A stretch of DNA of 64,000 nucleotides from DAOTWA01 sp034435955. Lineage in GTDB: Bacteria; Chloroflexota; Anaerolineae; Anaerolineales; Anaerolineaceae. The stretch is taken from contig DAOTWA010000018.1 of NCBI GenBank assembly GCA_034435955.1, positions 1 through 64,000 of the forward strand. Direction: 5' to 3'. Position numbers and translations under genes: made by a program. The notes under the pieces are model-generated. The model made no database searches, was not told the origin of the DNA, and saw only the letters and a list, made by a program, of their open reading frames with translations. The first letter of the stretch is position 1, and each line of letters starts with the position of its first letter. Shown here in pieces: positions 59,260 through 64,000 of this stretch.

Positions 59260-60909
59260 TTATTTCCAATCTATATTGCTCGTCAAACCATCGCCGGTAA
59301 TCTGTTGTGCCGAACCATTTTTCGACGATATCAGCCAGATGTTGCCTTGATAGATGACCGCGATCATGGCTTTGTTCGGATCATCCTCAGCGGGAGACCA
59401 GACAATCTGCTGAGGATCTAAGCCCGGCAAACCTTCCTGCGGGAAAATGCTCCTTCGGTTGGAGCCATCGCGATCCATGACCATCAGCCGATAGCGGCTG
59501 CTGTCACTTTGATCTGGAAAAACCGCCTGCAAAAAAGCCACCTGCCAGCCGGAGGATCCCTGATAAGGGGAGGGCCTCGGAGCGGCAAACATGCCCGTTT
59601 GTACTGCGAGCGGTATGAGCGAAACTTTTGGTAGCGACAAGACAATTAAATCGAAAAGGGGGGATGTCTCTGGATCATTGATGCCCGGCGCGGGTGGATG
59701 GGCGATAGAATAAACAAATTCGCTGTCCGGGCTCCAGGCGATCGGTGGCACCCAGGCCCAATCAGCGCGCGTTTGATAGGGAGTGATATTCAACAATGGT
59801 TGGAGATCGCCGGTCTTTAAATCTACCAGACCAATTCCATCGGGGCGGGAATAGGCAAGCTTCGTACCATCCTGGGACCAGGCGAAATAAGTGCCCCACC
59901 AACCATATACACCGCCGGAGTTGGGCGCAATTAACTGCTTCCGCCGGATGATCTCACCCGAAGCGGTGAAGCTGAGGAATTGGAGGTCATTGTTCGCCTG
60001 CCATCCCGGGGCGGTATTACGCGCTTCGACAGTGGAGTAAGCGATTGTTTGGGGCGATCCAGGCACCCAGCCGGCATAGTTGACGATATTTTTTACTTTC
60101 AAGTCGATAGGCGGCATCGGGCGATCGGCGATTTTGCTCACCCACAATGTGTTGATTGTGTCCTGGGGACTGCCTGATATCTTACGGGTATATAGAAGCC
60201 AGGCACCGTCCGGTGAAAGAGAAAACACCCGACCATCCAGATCTCCACTGGTAACTACCGGGATGCGATTACCAGTCGAGCCATCCATCACCCAGGCATT
60301 GCCGCCGGTCAGGTAGACCAATCGTCCAGGGATCGCAAAAGCGGTGAAAGGTGCCTGTACACCAACCATCACGATCTCTGGGGTCGCTTCTTTGATTATG
60401 ACCGATTTGACGACCGATTTAGACACTTCGATACCATCTTCATAAAGGTGGCGATAGGTGGTCTCCTGAATACCATTGGTGCCCGGCTGGATGAGCAAAG
60501 TCTGCCCTTGTGGTAAGGATTCGTTATGCACCACTTGATGCTCAAACGGAATCGCCTCCTCCACATTTTCGAACTCCTCGTGTACGCGAATGAGATGTAG
60601 GGTGGCATGATCCGCGAGCACAGTAGAAAGGGGTGGATCACTTCGATCCAGGCTGCCGAGAGAAAGGCCAGCGGCAATATATGCTCCCTGGGCGGTGGTT
60701 CCCACTGGCACGGTAATTCTGCTCGTCTTCCCGTCCGCCTGAACATTGACCTGGATCATAACCTGTCCAACAGATTGAGCCGCGCAAGCGTTCAGCCCAA
60801 ACAAGAAGATCAAACCCAGAAATGCTCCAAGCAACCCTTCAGACCAGGTTTTATGCCGCTGATTAAATCCGCGAACATGGCCACTTTGAATCGTCTTCCC
60901 CGCGCCCAT
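59260..60909 (-). CDS. lipoprotein with G5 domain and TolB-like beta-propeller
   Basis: This 549-residue protein has a signal sequence with lipobox FGLNAC at about residue 41. Residues about 50-110 resemble a DUF348/ubiquitin-like module (ITVPVGTTAQGAYIAAG), and 110-190 are a G5 domain (RVHEEFENVEEAIPFEHQVV and SKSVVKSVIIKEATPEIVMVG). From about 195 the rest has repeats of the WD40/TolB kind, such as SLSPDGAWLLYTRK and AWSPDSEFVYS. G5 domains bind carbohydrate or peptidoglycan. The ATG at 60909 is preferred over a GTG at 61053, because it gives a normal signal peptide; no ribosome binding site is seen. Confidence 0.78.
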   Translation of the reverse strand: MGAGKTIQSGHVRGFNQRHKTWSEGLLGAFLGLIFLFGLNACAAQSVGQVMIQVNVQADGKTSRITVPVGTTAQGAYIAAGLSLGSLDRSDPPLSTVLADHATLHLIRVHEEFENVEEAIPFEHQVVHNESLPQGQTLLIQPGTNGIQETTYRHLYEDGIEVSKSVVKSVIIKEATPEIVMVGVQAPFTAFAIPGRLVYLTGGNAWVMDGSTGNRIPVVTSGDLDGRVFSLSPDGAWLLYTRKISGSPQDTINTLWVSKIADRPMPPIDLKVKNIVNYAGWVPGSPQTIAYSTVEARNTAPGWQANNDLQFLSFTASGEIIRRKQLIAPNSGGVYGWWGTYFAWSQDGTKLAYSRPDGIGLVDLKTGDLQPLLNITPYQTRADWAWVPPIAWSPDSEFVYSIAHPPAPGINDPETSPLFDLIVLSLPKVSLIPLAVQTGMFAAPRPSPYQGSSGWQVAFLQAVFPDQSDSSRYRLMVMDRDGSNRRSIFPQEGLPGLDPQQIVWSPAEDDPNKAMIAVIYQGNIWLISSKNGSAQQITGDGLTSNIDWK

Positions 60910-61063
60910 GTCAGGCAGTGATAAAATAATTGGTAGCGAGGGATTGCCCACGATATTCGTGTCCCTTGAGCCTGATGATTCGAGAACACTCAATTCTACC
61001 CCCAAATGCTGAACGGTCTCCGGGGAATTAAATCGTCTGCCAGAAAGGCACACTCATTATAGC

Positions 61064-61636
61064 ATGAGCGAACCACCCTCTTCAGCAAGCCAACCGGATT
61101 TGGCTGCCTGCTTGGAAGCCCTGTTATTTGTCGCCTCTGGCCCGGTAAGCGTGCTTCAGCTTGCGTCAGCGCTAGGTTTGACGGTCGAGGAGATCGAAGC
61201 AGGTTTGCATGATCTTGAGGCGCGGTACCAGCGGGCCGGAGGACTGGCCTTGCAGTGGCATCAGGGCAAGGTGCAGCTCACGACAGACCCGGCGATGGCC
61301 GTCTACATCGAGAAATTCCTTGGCATCGAGGCAACCAGCCGTTTAAGTCGTGCGGCTCTCGAAACGCTGGCGATCATCGCTTATCAACAGCCGGTCACCC
61401 GCCCACAGATGGAAGCGATCCGTGGTGTGAATAGCGACGCCGTGATTAAAAGCTTGTTGAGCAAAGGGCTGATCCAGGAAACAGGCCGCGCTGAAAGTCC
61501 AGGCCGACCGATCATGTATGGCACAACTCCGGAATTCCTACAGTACTTTGGGCTTTCTGCGCTGAGCGAGCTCCCGCCCCTGGAGATAGAAGAAGCTGGA
61601 ACAGTATCTGGTAATGGCCAGATTCTGAAGGGTTGA
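61064..61636 (+). CDS. scpB: segregation and condensation protein B
   Basis: This 190-residue protein has the ScpB layout of two winged helices: LEALLFVASGPVSVLQLASALGL, LSRAALETLAIIAYQQPVTRPQMEAIRGVNSDAVIKSLL (in parts) and SPGRPIMYGTTPEFLQYFGL. ScpB joins ScpA and SMC to compact and separate the chromosome. Gene scpA is not in the window. The ATG at 61064 is next to the divergent lipoprotein gene, and a pseudouridine synthase gene follows after four bases, an order common in bacteria. Confidence 0.95.
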   Translation: MSEPPSSASQPDLAACLEALLFVASGPVSVLQLASALGLTVEEIEAGLHDLEARYQRAGGLALQWHQGKVQLTTDPAMAVYIEKFLGIEATSRLSRAALETLAIIAYQQPVTRPQMEAIRGVNSDAVIKSLLSKGLIQETGRAESPGRPIMYGTTPEFLQYFGLSALSELPPLEIEEAGTVSGNGQILKG

Positions 61637-61640
61637 GGCC

Positions 61641-62441
61641 ATGCCGGTGGAACGCGTCCAGAAAATTATGGCCCGTGCAGGTTTAGGCTCGCGGCGTGCC
61701 TGTGAAGAGCTGATCGCCGCTGGGCGTGTGAAGGTGAATGGCCAGGTCGTCACCCTGGGCAGCAAGGCAGACCCATCTCGCGACCGGATCGAGGTGGATG
61801 GTCATGCGCTTCCAAAATTTGAATCGCCTATATATATAGCCGTGTACAAACCAAGGCGCATGCTCTCCGCGGCAGATCCGGATGATCCGCGTCCAAATGT
61901 GCGCGACCTGGTTCCGATCCCCGGTCATCTTTTTCCAGTCGGCAGGCTGGATTATGATAGCGAGGGGTTGATCCTCCTCACGAATGATGGGGAATTGGCC
62001 AACCGGTTGACCCATCCGCGGTATGAACATGAGAAAGAATACCGTGTTTTGGTAGCCACTCGTCCGGATGCCCAGCAATTAGAGATATGGCGGAAGGGTG
62101 TGGTTCTTGAGGATGGCCATCGCACCGCCCCTGCGCACGTAGAAGTCGTAGGAGAGGCTGGAAAGGGCGCTTGGCTGAGGGTTGTAATGCACGAGGGTCG
62201 CAAGAGACAGATCCGTGAGATAGGCGAAAGAATTGGCCTGCCAGTTGTGCGCATCTTGCGAACGCGCATCGGGAGCGTAAAACTAGGAACGCTCAAGCCA
62301 CGCGAGTGGCGGGAACTTACAAGAGCCGAGATTGAGGCTTTGAAGAATAATATGAAAATAGGCGTTCCAACAGAAAGTATAACCGGACAAATTAGTCATT
62401 CAAGGCGTGGTACGAAACAAATCAAGAGGGCGAAGCCGTAA
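61641..62441 (+). CDS. 23S rRNA/16S rRNA pseudouridine synthase (RsuA/RluB family)
   Basis: This 266-residue enzyme has an S4 domain at the start (RVQKIMARAGLGSRRACEELIAAGRVKVNG) and a catalytic domain with VGRLDYDSEGLILLTND, in which the Asp after GRL is the catalytic residue, then LTHPRYEHEKEYRV and HEGRKRQIREIGERIGLPVVRI. The family makes pseudouridine in 23S rRNA (RluB) or 16S rRNA (RsuA); the exact site cannot be read. A 25-residue basic tail follows. It is four bases after scpB, a frequent pairing. Confidence 0.93.
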   Translation: MPVERVQKIMARAGLGSRRACEELIAAGRVKVNGQVVTLGSKADPSRDRIEVDGHALPKFESPIYIAVYKPRRMLSAADPDDPRPNVRDLVPIPGHLFPVGRLDYDSEGLILLTNDGELANRLTHPRYEHEKEYRVLVATRPDAQQLEIWRKGVVLEDGHRTAPAHVEVVGEAGKGAWLRVVMHEGRKRQIREIGERIGLPVVRILRTRIGSVKLGTLKPREWRELTRAEIEALKNNMKIGVPTESITGQISHSRRGTKQIKRAKP

Positions 62442-62487
62442 AGGAATAGCATTTCAAATAAGCAAAGGCATGAACGGCCGCCTCTTC

Positions 62488-63180
62488 TTACAGGTTTTGT
62501 TCCAGTATTTGCTGAACCAGTGCGATCTTTTCAGCCCCATTCTTGGATGCTTTCCCTTTTCTACGGATAAAATCCTTTAGCTTTTCAGCAGAAAGCGTCG
62601 GGTAAGGTGAATCTTCAACCTCAATTTGCGCCTGCTGGTTGGTAAATACCAGCGCCGCGTTGATGGGTGGCACCTGTTCCTCTGGCAATGCTTTTTCCAG
62701 GAAGCGTTGCAAGTCGCTTATACTGGCTTTAATCTCCAAATCAGGTCGGCCGAGGCCTTCCTGGGCGAAAAATTTCATCAGCACATTCCCGCCGCGTTGC
62801 TTCCAGCGCCCATTTTCGTAAGAAATTCTTCCGCGCATCGAGTAGGGGAGCAAAATCCACACGCCTGCCGGTCCGACCAGCAGGTGGGATACGGGCGTCG
62901 TGTAATGATACAGGGAGTATTTATCCTCCAAGCCCTTCAAGGCAGCGGTCAATTGTTGGTCTGGGCGAGGAGTCCGGCCCCAACGGTTGGTGAAATAAAT
63001 ACCCACCTGAGAAAGGATGAATCCGATGAGCAAAGCCACCAGTGAAAGGGTGAACGTCTGCACTTCATTGCGGAAAGAAAGTACCAAACCGATGGCCAGA
63101 ACAGCCAGACTGACAATGGTGGTTATCTGGCCGATCCGTTTATTTCGTCGGATCATATTTTCGTTGATATATATTTTCAT
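62488..63180 (-). CDS. membrane protein with NERD-like domain lacking catalytic motif
   Basis: This 230-residue protein has two membrane helices (about residues 16-35 and 42-62) and a cytosolic domain that resembles the nuclease-related NERD fold: LLVGPAGVWILLPYSMRGRI where NERD nucleases usually show VxVGPxGVxVIExK. The acidic-x-Lys pair is replaced here by PYS, so a nuclease role is unlikely. The C-terminal AEKLKDFIRRKG is also found in NERD proteins. The start is ATG 63180, with a weak GAGAG ribosome site. It lies next to plsX on the same strand. Confidence 0.6.
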   Translation of the reverse strand: MKIYINENMIRRNKRIGQITTIVSLAVLAIGLVLSFRNEVQTFTLSLVALLIGFILSQVGIYFTNRWGRTPRPDQQLTAALKGLEDKYSLYHYTTPVSHLLVGPAGVWILLPYSMRGRISYENGRWKQRGGNVLMKFFAQEGLGRPDLEIKASISDLQRFLEKALPEEQVPPINAALVFTNQQAQIEVEDSPYPTLSAEKLKDFIRRKGKASKNGAEKIALVQQILEQNL

Positions 63181-63226
63181 GGAAGTTCTCTCTTTTAATT
63201 CAAGTTTCCCCCGCATGGGGTAAATT

Positions 63227-64000
63227 TCAGGATTTTACGCGCTCGATGATTGTTTCGCGTAAAGCTCCAAGCAAATCGGCTTGTACAGCCTGCCGGGCAA
63301 CGCGGATGGCGTTAATCATGGCTCGTGAGTCAGAGCGGCCATGGCCGATGAATACCAGGCCATCTACGCCGAGGAGGGGAGCAGCGCCGATTTCGCCTGG
63401 ATCGACTAGAGTTTTAATGCGCGCGAAAGCTGGCCTTGCCAGTGCCGCTCCAATCTTTGTGCGCAGACTGGCGGTGAGATTTTGACGCAGTGCGTCGGTG
63501 ATAAATTTGGCGATGGCTTCGCTCGTTTTCAATAGCACGTTCCCTGTGAAGCCGTCGGTCACTACCATGTCCGCCACACCGCCGAAGAGCTCTTTGCTTT
63601 CCACATTGCCAATGAAATTCAGCCCCGAGCTTTTCAGTAACGGATAGGTTGCCCGCACGAGGTCGTTGCCTTTACCTTCCTCTTCGCCGTTGGACAGCAG
63701 TCCAATCCTTGGAGTGGAGACGCCGAGCATTTTTTCGGCGTAAATACTTCCCATGATGGCGAATTGAACCAGAAACTCGGGGCGGCATTCCGCGTTGGCG
63801 CCAATGTCCACTACGATGCATCGGCCGCCATTACGAACAGGAAAGACCGCCGTCAAGGCCGGACGGATCACGCCAGGAATCAGATCGAGGGTTTTGATTG
63901 CGGTGTACATCACCATGCCGGTATTGCCAGCGGTTACAAAGGCGTCGCCCTCCCCATTTTTAAGCAATTCCATGCCGACTCGCATCGAGTTTTGCCTTTT
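63227..64000 (-). CDS. plsX: phosphate acyltransferase PlsX, N-terminus beyond the window
   Basis: The visible 257 residues are the C-terminal three quarters of PlsX. GDAFVTAGNTGMVMY, RPALTAVFPV, VVDIGANAECRPEFLVQFAIMG, RIGLLSNGEEEGKGNDLVRATYPLL and DMVVTDGFTGNVLLKTSEA are family blocks. PlsX turns acyl-ACP into acyl phosphate for phospholipid synthesis. The frame is open through base 64000, so the true start lies right of the window; an internal ATG at 63985 is not the start. It precedes the NERD-like gene. Confidence 0.95.
   Translation of the reverse strand, partial: KRQNSMRVGMELLKNGEGDAFVTAGNTGMVMYTAIKTLDLIPGVIRPALTAVFPVRNGGRCIVVDIGANAECRPEFLVQFAIMGSIYAEKMLGVSTPRIGLLSNGEEEGKGNDLVRATYPLLKSSGLNFIGNVESKELFGGVADMVVTDGFTGNVLLKTSEAIAKFITDALRQNLTASLRTKIGAALARPAFARIKTLVDPGEIGAAPLLGVDGLVFIGHGRSDSRAMINAIRVARQAVQADLLGALRETIIERVKS

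Overview
The window reads as a stretch of bacterial chromosome, most likely from the phylum Chloroflexota (probably class Anaerolineae, known mainly from genome bins). That placement is inference. It rests on moderate to high GC content, a rod-shape/division gene block (mreBCD, mrdA, minCDE, rodA), large GT-C/YfhO-like membrane proteins, a sigma factor paired with a DUF5667 protein, TadE-type pseudopilins and HEAT-repeat NTPases. I see no phage, IS element, CRISPR array or rRNA operon. Coding density is high, and no stretch over 300 bases lacks a gene; the longest gap is about 230 bases.

Layout. 1-3.2 kb: an operon of DUF2085, PgeF/YlmD, YggS/YlmE, YggT/YlmG and DUF167 genes, part of the cell-division-linked ylm group. 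3.2-6.6 kb (reverse): a zinc-ribbon coiled-coil protein and a membrane-anchored NACHT-HEAT NTPase. 6.7-14.5 kb: four polytopic membrane proteins in an A-B-A'-B' pattern. 14.6-17.6 kb: MoxR ATPase, DUF58 protein and an alanyl-tRNA editing protein. 17.7-26.9 kb: mreB-mreC-mreD-mrdA-minC-minD-minE-rodA-gltX, then tRNA-Gln(CTG). 27-33.9 kb (reverse): DUF488, a conserved unknown, threonine dehydrogenase-like SDR, secF-secD, a small P-loop protein, a PP2C/SpoIIE-type phosphatase and a methyltransferase. 34.1-35.8 kb: trxA (+) and murA (-), the latter with Asp at the catalytic Cys site. 36-41.4 kb: prepilin peptidase, ECF sigma factor, DUF5667 membrane protein and three pseudopilin-like secreted proteins.

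41.5-59.2 kb is almost entirely on the reverse strand: ATP-type PEP carboxykinase, a large glycosidase-like lipoprotein, nusB and asp23, an MFS transporter, a TIM-barrel isomerase-like protein, an M1 peptidase lipoprotein, a DJ-1/PfpI protein, a tandem pair of zinc-ribbon membrane proteins, rsmD, a URO-D family protein, a TPR protein, a ChlI-like AAA ATPase, an unknown, GtrA and a UDP-glucuronate decarboxylase. 59.2-64 kb: a G5/beta-propeller lipoprotein (-), scpB and an rRNA pseudouridine synthase (+), a degenerate NERD-like membrane protein (-) and plsX, cut by the right edge (-).

Together the genes cover peptidoglycan synthesis and cell shape (MurA, MreBCD, PBP2, RodA), septum placement (Min), protein export (SecDF), translation (GltX, tRNA-Gln, RsmD, the pseudouridine synthase, AlaX) and the cell surface. 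The least explained parts are the NACHT-HEAT protein, the GT-C quartet, the sigma/DUF5667/TadE module and the zinc-ribbon pair.
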